Below, piece by piece: positions 37,037 to 46,207 of a stretch of DNA of 64,000 bases (its first letter is position 1; each line of letters opens with the position of its first letter). The notes under the pieces were generated by a model. The model was not told the DNA's origin. It was given only the letters and a program-made list of their open reading frames with translations, and made no database searches. This stretch comes from Pseudovibrio denitrificans JCM 12308. Lineage in GTDB: Bacteria; Pseudomonadota; Alphaproteobacteria; Rhizobiales; Stappiaceae. Made by a program: the position numbers and the translations under genes. The DNA lies in the NCBI RefSeq assembly GCF_001310815.1, contig NZ_BAZK01000016.1, positions 56,120 to 120,119 on the forward strand, given 5' to 3'.

Positions 37037-38001
37037 CAGGAGAACCTCTCCACGTATTCGGAGGGCGTAATGCCGAAGTTGCGTTGGAAGGCACGGCGCA
37101 GGTTCTGTATGTGGCCAAAACCGGAAAGGTGAGCTGCCTGCTTGATGGAACTGCGTTTGAGTAAGGCGGTTCTGGCAAGGTCCAGTCGCAAGCGTTCCAC
37201 GAACTGGGCAGGTGTGGCACCGATATCTTCTTTCAGACGGCGATGCAGGGTGCGGGTTGAGACGCCGGCAGACTGTGCCATTTTCTCGATGGTCCAATCT
37301 GCTTCAGGTTCGGACAGAATGATTTCTGAGAGCTTGGCGATGTTGGACTGTCCGGCAGCTTGCAGGGAGAGGGCGGAAGAGAACTGGGCCTGCCCGCCAT
37401 TGCGGCGCAGATAGACCACCAGTTCCTGTGCTGTTTTCAGTGAGATAGCTGAGCCGAGGTCTTTTTCTATAAGATGCAGAGTCAAGTCGATGCCCGCTGT
37501 GACACCTGCTGAGGTATAGATGTTGCCGGAGTTGACGAAGAGCTGATTGAGCTGCCAGTCCACATCAGGAAACTCAGATTGTGCCGTGGATGCGCGGCTC
37601 CAATGGGTGCTGGCTTGCTTGCCTTCCAGAATGCCGGAGTCTGCCAGTATGAGTGCGCCCGAACAGATAGAGATGATGCGCTCTCCATTTGTTCTTGCTG
37701 CAGCTTCTTTAAGCAGTGGGCGGAGGGTGCCGCTGCCCAGCTCTTTATCAATGCGGCCACCGGGGATGAGGAGGTCTGCGTCTGGGTTCCAATCGGCAAA
37801 CGTTCCATCAACTGCAATCTTGATCCCAGGCTGTGTTTCTATAGGCTGTCCGTCAGCGGAAAGAATCCTGAGTTTATAATTGGGTCGATAACTGTCCGCC
37901 GTCCAGAACGCCTGCATAGGGCCCGCCAGATCCAGAAGGTTGATACCGTGATACACGAGTGCATCAATATGACGATGTTGCTCAAGTTGCGTGTTTGGCA
38001 T
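37036..38001 (-). CDS. GlxA family transcriptional regulator (DJ-1/PfpI + AraC)
   Basis: 321 residues: residues about 10-185 are a DJ-1/PfpI-like (class I glutamine amidotransferase-like) domain with IISICSGALILADSGILEGK, where the nucleophile elbow cysteine is seen. Residues about 225-320 form an AraC-type DNA-binding domain (SAGVSTRTLHRRLKEDIGATP, then HLSGFGHIQNLRRAFQRNFG). ATG 38001 is chosen (MPNTQLEQHRHIDAL). The ligand is unknown. First of the two-gene regulator operon, divergent from the MFS gene at 38083. Confidence 0.88.
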   Translation of the reverse strand: MPNTQLEQHRHIDALVYHGINLLDLAGPMQAFWTADSYRPNYKLRILSADGQPIETQPGIKIAVDGTFADWNPDADLLIPGGRIDKELGSGTLRPLLKEAAARTNGERIISICSGALILADSGILEGKQASTHWSRASTAQSEFPDVDWQLNQLFVNSGNIYTSAGVTAGIDLTLHLIEKDLGSAISLKTAQELVVYLRRNGGQAQFSSALSLQAAGQSNIAKLSEIILSEPEADWTIEKMAQSAGVSTRTLHRRLKEDIGATPAQFVERLRLDLARTALLKRSSIKQAAHLSGFGHIQNLRRAFQRNFGITPSEYVERFS

Positions 38002-38082
38002 GATTTGAAGCTTGAATGTCCTAACTGCCAATTGTTGTAGGCGGTATTTTCAAGGCCGTCAAAGTTTCTTCGAGGAATTACT

Positions 38083-39300
38083 ATGGGACTTTCAGAGGTG
38101 GCGGAGCAGGGGGCAACGTATAGAGCCCGCAACTTTCCGCTCATTTTGATTGCAACGGCAATCCTTTCCATGCAGATGCCAATTCTGATTGCGATCAGCG
38201 CGCTTGCCGGGTCTTATCTTGCGCCGCATCCCACCATGGCGACTGTGCCGCTGGCACTGCAGATGTTTGGCAACTTCTTGTTTGCTACACCAATCTCGCT
38301 GTTTATGGGGCGCTATGGTCGGCAAAAAGGCATCTTGCTGGGCGTAGGCTTAAGCATTGTTGGCTCACTGCTGTGTGTTTATGCGCTCTATGCCAATCAG
38401 TTCGTTGTTCTGCTGGCTGGGCATGTTCTGCTGGGTATCGCGACTGCGGCCTATACCTTCATGCGTTTTGCTGCTTCTGACAGTGCGAGCGAAAAATGGA
38501 AGCCCATGGCGATTTCTCTGAGTATGTCCATGGGGTTGCTTTCTGCTTTGCTGGGGCCAAGCCTTGTTGGTGTTGTGAAGGATGTTGGCGGCGTTATTCC
38601 GTTTGTTGGCAGCTATCTGGCTTTGGCGGGTGTTGCTGTGGTTGGCGCTCTGCCTGTTTTGGGTTTACGTTTGCCGCCGGTCTTGAAGAACTCCGGGCAA
38701 AACAAAGGGTTTGTGGAGTCCCTGAAAGTGTTGCGGAGGCCTGCGGTTTGGAGTGCTACGGCCTGCGCCGGGCTATCCTTTGGCTTTATGACCATGCAGA
38801 TGTCTCCTACACCGCTTGCCATGGAGTACTGTGGATTCTCCGTTGGGCAATCCAGTGATGTGATCCGATGGCATCTGGTGGCCATGTTCGGGCCGAGCTT
38901 TGTGACTGGCTATATCATCCGCCGGATCGGAACGACCTCCGTGATGGTGTTGGGCCTTTTGATGTTGGCGGCTGCTGGTGTGATTGGGGCGCTGAGTGTC
39001 GAACTGTGGGCGTTCTATGTGGCCTTGATCCTGCTCGGTATTGGCTGGAACTTCGGGTTTATTGGGGCAACGTCCCGCTTGGTTGAAGTTGTGGCTCCGG
39101 AAGATGCGCCTCTTGCGCAAGGCGCTAATGACTCTGTGGTGGCATTGGTCTCTGCGATCTCTGCGCTTTCAACAGGTATCTTGTACAGCACTGTTGGTTG
39201 GGCAGGCCTTTCACTCTCAGCCCTTCCGCTGTTATTGGCACTGGCCTTGTGGCTGGTGGTGGCTGGTGTTCGTGGTAGGCAACTGGAGTATGCTTCCTGA
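38083..39300 (+). CDS. MFS transporter
   Basis: 405 residues with about 12 predicted helices. Conserved motif MGRYGRQKGILLGVGLSIVG between helices 2 and 3. Second-half loop reads IRRIGTTSVMVLGLLML, and helix 10 is followed by GATSRLVEVVAPEDA. The substrate is unknown. It is transcribed divergently from the GlxA-TetR regulator pair, 81 bases apart, the classic set-up for a regulated efflux pump. It has its own terminator. Confidence 0.88.
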   Translation: MGLSEVAEQGATYRARNFPLILIATAILSMQMPILIAISALAGSYLAPHPTMATVPLALQMFGNFLFATPISLFMGRYGRQKGILLGVGLSIVGSLLCVYALYANQFVVLLAGHVLLGIATAAYTFMRFAASDSASEKWKPMAISLSMSMGLLSALLGPSLVGVVKDVGGVIPFVGSYLALAGVAVVGALPVLGLRLPPVLKNSGQNKGFVESLKVLRRPAVWSATACAGLSFGFMTMQMSPTPLAMEYCGFSVGQSSDVIRWHLVAMFGPSFVTGYIIRRIGTTSVMVLGLLMLAAAGVIGALSVELWAFYVALILLGIGWNFGFIGATSRLVEVVAPEDAPLAQGANDSVVALVSAISALSTGILYSTVGWAGLSLSALPLLLALALWLVVAGVRGRQLEYAS

Positions 39301-39345
39301 TAATCGGTACTGTATAGTTCCGTAATATTGAGAATATGAGGGATG

Positions 39346-39379
39346 AACAGCAGGGCAGTGATTGTTCTGCTGTTTTTTT
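39346..39379 (+). terminator. Rho-independent terminator after the MFS gene
   Basis: AACAGCAG pairs with CTGCTGTT, followed by a T run. It lies 45 bases after the MFS stop and before gatC. Confidence 0.8.
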
Positions 39380-39446
39380 GTGTTTATAGCTCTTTGCCAG
39401 AGTTCGAGGAGGGCAGTCTTTTGCCCCCGTAATTTCGGAGTGAAAC

Positions 39447-39734
39447 ATGTCGGTTGATCTGAACACCGTAAAACGTGTTGCCGGGCTGGCTCGCATCAAG
39501 GTTGATGACGAGCAGGCAGAGAAAATGACTGGTGAGCTAAATGCGATCCTTGGTTTCGTAGAGCAGCTGGACGAAGTGAACATTGAGGGCGTTGAACCAA
39601 TGACCTCAGTTGTTGAACAGTCCATGAAAAAACGCGCAGATGGCCAGACCGATGGCGGTTATGCGGACAAGGTTGTTTCCAACGCTCCGGTACATGAAGA
39701 CAATTTCTTCACCGTGCCTAAAGTTGTTGAATAA
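39447..39734 (+). CDS. gatC: Asp-tRNA(Asn)/Glu-tRNA(Gln) amidotransferase subunit C
   Basis: Small subunit (95 residues) of the GatCAB enzyme that converts Glu-tRNA(Gln) or Asp-tRNA(Asn) to the amidated form. The family pattern is clear: [40 protein letters not shown] and the C-terminal [19 protein letters not shown] 39447 follows GGAG. gatA starts 21 bases downstream. Confidence 0.97.
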   Translation: MSVDLNTVKRVAGLARIKVDDEQAEKMTGELNAILGFVEQLDEVNIEGVEPMTSVVEQSMKKRADGQTDGGYADKVVSNAPVHEDNFFTVPKVVE

Positions 39735-39755
39735 GCGCCCGATTTCACAAGGATA

Positions 39756-41244
39756 ATGACTGTGACTGATCTTACCAAACTGACCATCGCAGAGGCGCGC
39801 GACAAGCTTGCTGCCCGCGATTTTACCGCAACTGAACTGACTGAGAGCTATCTCGGTGCTATCGAGTCCGGCAATGAAGCGCTGAATGCGTATGTTGCTG
39901 TGACCGGTGATATTGCCCGTGAACAGGCCAAAGCGTCTGACGCAAAAATCGCTGCTGGCGAAGCGCGTCCGCTGGAAGGTATTCCTCTCGGCATTAAAGA
40001 CCTTTACGCGACCAAAGGTGTTCACACTCAGGCGTGTTCTCATATCCTCGACGGCTTCAAGCCTGAGTATGAGTCCACCGTGACGCAGAACCTGTTTGAC
40101 GATGGTGCTGTGATGCTGGGTAAGCTGAACATGGATGAGTTCGCGATGGGCTCTTCCAACGAGACTTCCTTTTACGGCAATGTTGTGAACCCTTGGCGCC
40201 GCAATGGCACTGAGACTGCCTCTGGTTCCTGGCGGTTCTTCTGGTGGTTCTGCTTCTGCGGTTGCTGCACACCTTTGTGCAGCGGCAACAGCTTCTGACA
40301 CCGGTGGTTCCATTCGTCAGCCTGCAGCGCTGACCGGTACTGTTGGCATCAAGCCAACCTATGGTCGTTGCTCTCGCTGGGGCATGGTCGCGTTTGCATC
40401 TTCTCTTGATCAGGCTGGTCCGATTGGCCGTACTGTGCGTGACAACGCGATCCTGCTGAAGTCCATGGCTTCTGTTGATGCAAAAGACACCACCTCTGTT
40501 GATGCGCCTGTGCCGAACTACGAAGAGTTCGTTGGTAAATCCATCAAGGGCATGAAGATTGGTATCCCTAAAGAGTACCACATGGATGGTATTCCAGCGG
40601 AGATTGAGGCGCTCTGGCAGCAGGGTATTGCATGGCTGAAGGAAGCTGGTGCTGAAATCGTCGAGATTTCTCTGCCGCACACCAAGTACGCTCTGCCTGC
40701 TTACTACATCGTTGCTCCAGCGGAAGCGTCTTCCAACCTGGCGCGTTACGATGGTGTTCGCTACGGTCTGCGTGTACCGGGCAACGACATTGTAGAGATG
40801 TATGAGAACACTCGTGCAGCTGGCTTCGGTGATGAAGTGAAGCGCCGCGTGATGATCGGCACCTACGTTCTGTCCGCAGGTTACTACGATGCGTACTACC
40901 TGAAAGCGCAGAAGGTTCGTACCCTGATCAAGCAGGACTTTGACAATGCATGGGCGGACGGTGTGGATGCTATCCTGACACCGACCACTCCAGATGCAGC
41001 GTTTGCGCCGGGCGAGATCACTGATCCAGTGACCATGTACATGAATGACGTGTTCACCGTGACTGCGAACATGGCTGGCGTTCCAGGCATGTCCATCCCA
41101 GCTGGCCTCAACAAAGATGGCCTGCCACTGGGCCTGCAGCTGATTGGTAAACCATTCGACGAAGGCACCCTGTTCCAGGTTGGTGAAGTCATCGAACAGG
41201 CCGCCGGCCGCTTCGAGCCTTCCGCCAACTGGTGGAGCAAATAA
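39756..41244 (+). CDS. gatA: Glu-tRNA(Gln) amidotransferase subunit A (frameshifted)
   Basis: Amidase-signature subunit that releases ammonia from glutamine, about 495 residues joined. Catalytic triad elements are [10 protein letters not shown] (Lys), [15 protein letters not shown] (cis-Ser region) and [16 protein letters not shown] (nucleophile Ser). One extra base (GCC at 40219-40220 instead of GC) breaks the frame between NGTETA and LVPGGSSGG; without it the protein is complete. The gene is normally essential, so a sequence error is likely. gatB lies 9.5 kb downstream. Confidence 0.95.
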
Positions 41245-41273
41245 GCCTCAGCGACTTGCGGTTATGAAATGAG

Positions 41274-41305
41274 AAAGGCCTCGGAGAGATCCGGGGCCTT
41301 TTTTG
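41274..41305 (+). terminator. Probable terminator after gatA
   Basis: AAGGCCTCGG pairs imperfectly with CCGGGGCCTT, followed by a T run. About 30 bases after the gatA stop. Confidence 0.7.
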
Positions 41306-41329
41306 TTGGAGGTGATCCGCTTAGCTGCT

Positions 41330-41815
41330 TTATTTGGGTGAAGCGTGTGCCTTCATATAGGCCGCCATCGCTGGCTGTGCTCTTTTGCCTGCTCTCATTC
41401 CACTTTTCACGCTAATCGTGACCAACTTTTGAATGAGCATTTCTTGTTTTTTCTGAAAGCGTCGGCCTTCTGGTGTTCTTAATAGCTCGAGAGCTTTTTG
41501 GAGCTCTTCAATCGTATAAGTCTCAAGTGAGAGAGTGCGAATTTCTCTCATTAGTTCAGGGAGTTCTTTTTTAAACTCACTGATGAAAATCTCTTCGATT
41601 GCCTGAAGGTGCTCATCAGCCAACTTTACATTTCTGGCCTTAAATGATGCTTCAATCTGGGTTCTGAAGCCTTCTCCTGACCGAGCTAGTATTGCCTCTT
41701 CAGTTGAATCTGTGAGTTGGAACAGTTCCTCCAGCAAGGCTTCCTTTGTGGGCTCTTCTGCATTGGCCAAATTCAGAGAAAAAATGATAAAAAATATTCC
41801 GAAAAGTAAGCGCAT
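41330..41815 (-). CDS. DUF2059 domain-containing protein, secreted
   Basis: About 161 residues from ATG 41815, chosen because AGGAAA lies just upstream (an ATG at 41833 is also in frame). Signal peptide LLFGIFFIIFSLNLANA. The mature part is mostly alpha-helical and highly charged, with IEELQKALELLRTPEGRRFQ, the DUF2059 hallmark. Function unknown. Convergent with gatA. The nucleotide composition is AT-richer than its neighbours, so it may have been acquired. Confidence 0.75.
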   Translation of the reverse strand: MRLLFGIFFIIFSLNLANAEEPTKEALLEELFQLTDSTEEAILARSGEGFRTQIEASFKARNVKLADEHLQAIEEIFISEFKKELPELMREIRTLSLETYTIEELQKALELLRTPEGRRFQKKQEMLIQKLVTISVKSGMRAGKRAQPAMAAYMKAHASPK

Positions 41816-41901
41816 TAGATTTCCTACAGTCATGTTTGTTCAGTTGCTGGTTGTGTAGTTTAGTTAAGTACTTCTGGACAAGGGAAAATCGAGTTGTTTG
41901 C

Positions 41902-42375
41902 TCAAAGCGATAGCGTTGGCCTCACAATCATCAGCCAGACGATCCCTAAGATTGCAATGAAAGCGGGGAAGCCGCAGGCGAACCAGATGCGGTAGAGGGT
42001 GTGATAGCGGGGTGGTAAGGGCGTATTGGTCTCGACAGCCTTCGCAGCGAGGTTTCTGAGTTGGATTTGTATCCAGACCACTGGCAGCCAGAATGCGCCA
42101 ATAAGCACGTAAAGTGCCAGTGAGAGCAGGATCCAGCCTTCGGTTAATGGCCAGCCAACGTCTTTTGCCAGTAGATATCCGGTGATGGGTTGAACGATCA
42201 CAGCTGTTGCGGTGAAGAGCGTGTCGGCAATAACGACCGTTCTTGCCGTATGAGCGATTGCGGCGGCGTCTAGTGTTCTAGCGGCGATTACCATGAAGAA
42301 CGCAATGCCTGCACCTGTTCCAATAAGGACACATGCGCCGATGACATGCAGGAATTTGAGGAACTCGTAGGTCAT
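41902..42375 (-). CDS. DUF2269 family membrane protein
   Basis: 157 residues, four or so predicted helices. Opening MTYEFLKFLHVIGACVLIGTG and central DTLFTATAVIVQPITGYLLA are typical of DUF2269. Function unknown. Its ATG overlaps the SDR-DoxX stop (ATGA), so the two are translationally coupled and may act together. Confidence 0.8.
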   Translation of the reverse strand: MTYEFLKFLHVIGACVLIGTGAGIAFFMVIAARTLDAAAIAHTARTVVIADTLFTATAVIVQPITGYLLAKDVGWPLTEGWILLSLALYVLIGAFWLPVVWIQIQLRNLAAKAVETNTPLPPRYHTLYRIWFACGFPAFIAILGIVWLMIVRPTLSL

Positions 42376-43675
42376 CTTTCCTCCAGCAGCAGAATGGGAA
42401 AGAGGGCAAGGATCATGGCGGGGATTGTTTTCACATAAGGGCCAAGCGGATCAGTCCAGAGGTCTGTTGCCCATATTGTTCCAGCCCCCAGATAACTAAG
42501 CGTTACAGCGATCATACCCAGGCAAGCGAGGCGTGTGTGCTTGCGGAAGAGGGCCAAGGTTCCGAGGGTGATATCAGCCAGACTGCCGCCTAAGACAAAG
42601 AGTAGGCTGAGCGCTGGTGGGAAGTCTCTTTCCAGCAGGACACTTTGTGCTTCATTGAGTTGGATGGCTCCGATGATGCCGGAGGCAAGCCAGAATAGAG
42701 AGAGGCAGGCGATGGTGAGTGGGAGCAGGAGATAGAGCCTTGCGAACCAGCGCTCCTGAGTGGAGCCGGGTAAATTGGCAAGTGTTTCCTGAAGTGATTT
42801 GCAGGTGAAGCCGCCAGCTTTTTTCCAGATTGAGGTGTCGGCGAGAATGCCCTCCCGCAGTGTTTCAATGGAGGTGCTGCGTAGTGGGGAGCGCCAGCCA
42901 AGGTGGCCGAGCATGTCTGCCAGTTTGCTTGTGACTGTCAAAAGCCAGTTTGGCGTACTTATGGCGTAGTGCCATTCCGGGAAGCCTTGCCAGCTTCTTA
43001 TTGCTTTTGTGAGTTGCCAGAAGCTTTGTGGTGTTTCTTCTGCGAGGTCCGCCGTTGTGCCTTCGGGTATGTTGCCAAGGGCGCATTGGGTGACAGCTTT
43101 GGCCAAGTCATCCAATGAGATGCATTGGATCTGACTATCGGGAAACACTTTAAAGCCAATCAGCGGCATTGCACTTGCAGCTCGCAGGAGGGCTGTGCCG
43201 CCGTAGGCTTGTGGGCCGATGACGAGGGCAGGGCGCAGAACAAATGCGTGGGGGAGATGCTTCTGGATCAGAGAATCTCCTTTTGCTTTGGTGCGGAAGA
43301 AGTGGGTGGAGGCCTCGAGGCTCACACCTGCCGCGGAAATTTGGATGAAGCGTTTATCCGTGTCTTTTAACGTCTCACAGATCCGTTCAGTCGCCTGTAC
43401 ATGGATTGCCTCTAGATCGTCCTTCGCAGAATCCTGAAGAGCACCGGAGGCGTTGATGATGATGTCTGCGCTCTGGAAAATCTCTTGCCACTCTTCGGTG
43501 GTGGCTTGGGCGATGTCGAGGATGTGCCAAGGTATGTCCGGGAAGGTTTGGTGTGCTGCAGATTGTGAACGGCCAACTCCGGTGACGTGAAATCCTGCTG
43601 CTTGAAGGTGTTTGACGCAGCTGCGCCGATGAAGCCGTAGGCGCCGAGGACGACTGCTGATTTTTGGGTGGTCAT
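42372..43675 (-). CDS. SDR/NAD(P)-dependent epimerase-like protein with C-terminal DoxX-like membrane domain (frameshifted)
   Basis: 434 residues joined. The first 270 residues are an atypical short-chain dehydrogenase: AVVLGAYGFIGAA at the N-terminus (dinucleotide-binding glycine loop), IINASGALQDS and FIQISAAGVS. The last 150 residues have four membrane helices of the DoxX-like type. The start is ATG 43675 (MTTQKSAVVLGAYGFIG). One base seems lost near 43620: the glycine loop is in one frame and CVKHLQAAGFHVTGVGRS in the next. Function unknown; the family may act on a quinone or lipid-linked substrate. Coupled to DUF2269. Confidence 0.78.
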
Positions 43676-43761
43676 GAAAGAACTTTAAATAAACGAAAAA
43701 GAGACTCACACATTACACGGGCAACCTAGCACGAGCATTTGCAGTGCGCTTACATCTAATT

Positions 43762-43778
43762 TGTCAACTGAGTTGACA
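43762..43778. promoter_or_regulatory. Perfect operator-like palindrome TGTCAACTGAGTTGACA
   Basis: 7-base arms around TGA, located between the divergent SDR-DoxX (start 43675) and isochorismatase (start 43869) genes. It contains a TTGACA on each strand, so a bound repressor could cover -35 boxes of both directions. Its regulator is unknown. Confidence 0.55.
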
Positions 43779-43868
43779 GAATCGATGTCGGATGGTTTGG
43801 TGGGGGTATGGAAGAGCGAGCGTTTGAGCGATGTCTCGGACTGGCTCAAACGTAACTTGGAGGCGTGA

Positions 43869-44546
43869 ATGAGTGTTTGGAGTGCGGTTGGGCTTGTGGT
43901 TCTGGTGCTTGTGGTGGGGCTTGGCTACACCGCGCAGCGTTTGATGCGTTTGCAGGGGCCTATACAGGGTGAAGTGATTGATAAGACGCGGCGGGATCAG
44001 GTGGCCTTGTTAGTGCTGGATATGCAGGAAGACTTCACCCAGAACACCAAGGCACGGCAGTGGCCAGCCTCATTCGTTGAAGAGCGGATTGAGCGGATCA
44101 ACAGGTTGGCGGCAGAGGCGCAGGCACGGGGTGAGGCTGTGATCACCACGCGTCTTATTTATAAAGGGAGCTACACCAACTTCCTGATCGGTTGGCTTGG
44201 TGAAGGGCTGGGCACCAAAGGCTCTGATGGATTGGCGTTGGACAAGCGACTTAGTTTTCAGCCGGATGCGGATATAGTGAAGAGTGTGGGGGATGCGTTT
44301 GCCAGTGAGGAGCTGGTGGCGTTTCTGAGGCAGCACAATGTGGGCCGCCTGAAGATTGCCGGGCTTGATGGGTGTTACTGTGTGAAGAGCACGGCACTTG
44401 GGGCGTTGGGTCGAGGCTATGAGGTGGAGCTGGTGGAAGATGCTGTGCTTTCTATTGATCCGAAGGCTTGGGAAGGGTGTCGGACAGAGTTGGTTGAGAA
44501 GGGTGTACAGCTGGTGAAGCATGCGGAGCTTGCCAAGGTCCACTGA
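43869..44546 (+). CDS. Membrane-anchored isochorismatase family cysteine hydrolase
   Basis: 225 residues. A single N-terminal transmembrane helix (VGLVVLVLVVGLGY) precedes the isochorismatase fold. The catalytic triad is visible: Asp51 in LLVLDMQEDF, Lys138 in VKSVGDAF and Cys171 in DGCYCVKSTA. The substrate is unknown (family includes nicotinamidases, isochorismatases and N-carbamoyl hydrolases). Anchoring to the membrane is unusual for the family. GGAGG lies 6 bases upstream of ATG 43869. Confidence 0.85.
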   Translation: MSVWSAVGLVVLVLVVGLGYTAQRLMRLQGPIQGEVIDKTRRDQVALLVLDMQEDFTQNTKARQWPASFVEERIERINRLAAEAQARGEAVITTRLIYKGSYTNFLIGWLGEGLGTKGSDGLALDKRLSFQPDADIVKSVGDAFASEELVAFLRQHNVGRLKIAGLDGCYCVKSTALGALGRGYEVELVEDAVLSIDPKAWEGCRTELVEKGVQLVKHAELAKVH

Positions 44547-44635
44547 TACAGTTTTCAGAGATATGCTATAGGTCTCTGATTTATCTTCAGTGTGCCTGTT
44601 GCATATTATTAACATGCGCACTACATGTGCTCTGG

Positions 44636-44664
44636 AAAAGTCTGCGTCCTGCGCAGGCTTTTTT
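44636..44664 (+). terminator. Rho-independent terminator after the isochorismatase gene
   Basis: AGTCTGCG pairs with CGCAGGCT (one G-T) around a 5-base loop, followed by six T. The rest of the spacer to 44899 shows no gene. Confidence 0.82.
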
Positions 44665-44899
44665 GTTTGCCTGTCCAAGCGGTAAGTCCGGTTGTGGATG
44701 AATGCGGATGGGCAGAATGCTGGTATATTATGCTGCCTACTAGATATTGGGTGTTTTGCCGTTTCAAGACATAGTGCCTCAAAATATACACATTTGCCTT
44801 GGGGATTAATGCGGGAAAGGCTGTGGGTATATTGTTTAGATTGCTGCGTAATGTGCTATGGGTCTGTCTCCCAACAATAAAAGAGCAAACAGGAATAGC

Positions 44900-46114
44900 A
44901 TGGCAGACGTTGAGTGCATCGTAATCGGTGCAGGAGTTGTAGGCTTGAGCGCGGCATATGAACTGGCGCGCAGGGGACGGGAAGTTATTGTGCTGGAACA
45001 GCATGAGATTATCGGCTCCGAAATCAGTGCCCGTAACTCCGAAGTTGTCCATGCCGGGATTTACTACCCAAAAGATTCATTGAAATCAAAAGCTTGTGTG
45101 CAAGGTAAGGAGATGCTCTATTCCTTCTGTGAGGAATATGGAGTGCCTTACAAGCGCGTTGGCAAGCTGATTGTGGCGACTGATGAAAGTCAGGTTTCCA
45201 TGTTGGATGGCATTCGCGCACGTGCTGCTGCCAATGGTGTTGAAGATCTTTTGATGCTCAATGAAGCGCAGGCGCGGGGATTTGAGCCGCATCTTGCGTG
45301 TAAGGGCGCCCTGTTTTCTCCTTCCACAGGCATTGTGGATAGTCATGCGTACATGATGGCCCTTCAGGGTGGATTAGAGGCGCATGGCGGGCTTGTTGTT
45401 GTTGGGACAGAAGTCACTCAGATTGAAACCGGTATGCGCCCGAGTGAGCTCATGGGTGCTGACATTCTGGTGGAAGAAGATCTGGAAGCGGCTGATGAGC
45501 ATCTGGATGAGGACGACCACGAAGAGTTTGCTGCCAAGAACTTCAAAGGCGACGGCTTTACCGTTGTCATGAAGGATGGTTATGCGATCACCTGCCACGA
45601 ATTGGTTATTGCTGCGGGTCTACATTCCAACAAGATGCTCTCCAAGCTGGCGGGGCACATGCGCCGTGAAGTGCCGAAGCTCTACTACGCCAAAGGCAAT
45701 TACTTCAGTCTTCCGGGTGATGCACCGTTCTCTCATCTTATCTACCCAGTGCCAGAGCCGGGTGGACTTGGTGTCCACCTGACGCTTGATATGGGTAATC
45801 AGGCGCGGTTTGGGCCTGATGTGGAGTGGATCGACGAGATCGATTATGAGGTGAACGAAGCGCGCAGTGAGCGGTTCTACTCTGAAATCCGCAAGTACTA
45901 TCCGGATCTGGCAGATGGCAGTTTGCAGGCGGACTATTCCGGCATTCGCCCTAAGCTGGTGCCAGCAGGTGCGGAAGCGGCTGATTTTGCTATCTGGGGT
46001 GAAGAGACCCACGGTATTCCGGGTCTGTTGGCTTACATGGGCATTGAAAGCCCGGGCCTGACCAGTTCTCTGGCTCTGGGTTCCATGGGCGCTGATCGTC
46101 TGATCGGCGCGTAG
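44900..46114 (+). CDS. NAD(P)/FAD-dependent oxidoreductase, L-2-hydroxyglutarate oxidase (LhgO)-like
   Basis: 404 residues. The FAD-binding Rossmann motif is at the N-terminus: CIVIGAGVVGLSAAYELARRG. Family segments follow: SARNSEVVHAGIYYPKDSLK, GVPYKRVGKLIVA and YAKGNYFSL, with FAD-ADP contact late in GIRPKLVP. Family members oxidise L-2-hydroxyglutarate or related 2-hydroxy acids. It carries an unusual acidic insertion of about 30 residues (ADILVEEDLEAADEHLDEDD near residue 195). ATG 44900 is preceded by CAGGAA. Confidence 0.85.
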   Translation: MADVECIVIGAGVVGLSAAYELARRGREVIVLEQHEIIGSEISARNSEVVHAGIYYPKDSLKSKACVQGKEMLYSFCEEYGVPYKRVGKLIVATDESQVSMLDGIRARAAANGVEDLLMLNEAQARGFEPHLACKGALFSPSTGIVDSHAYMMALQGGLEAHGGLVVVGTEVTQIETGMRPSELMGADILVEEDLEAADEHLDEDDHEEFAAKNFKGDGFTVVMKDGYAITCHELVIAAGLHSNKMLSKLAGHMRREVPKLYYAKGNYFSLPGDAPFSHLIYPVPEPGGLGVHLTLDMGNQARFGPDVEWIDEIDYEVNEARSERFYSEIRKYYPDLADGSLQADYSGIRPKLVPAGAEAADFAIWGEETHGIPGLLAYMGIESPGLTSSLALGSMGADRLIGA

Positions 46115-46207
46115 TCCATTCCTTATAATCCTCTCGAAAATGCTAGGGAAATGTAGGCGTTCCCTGCCTTAAGCTGCTCTTTTGATGTGTGGAAGAGCAG
46201 GTGCCCC

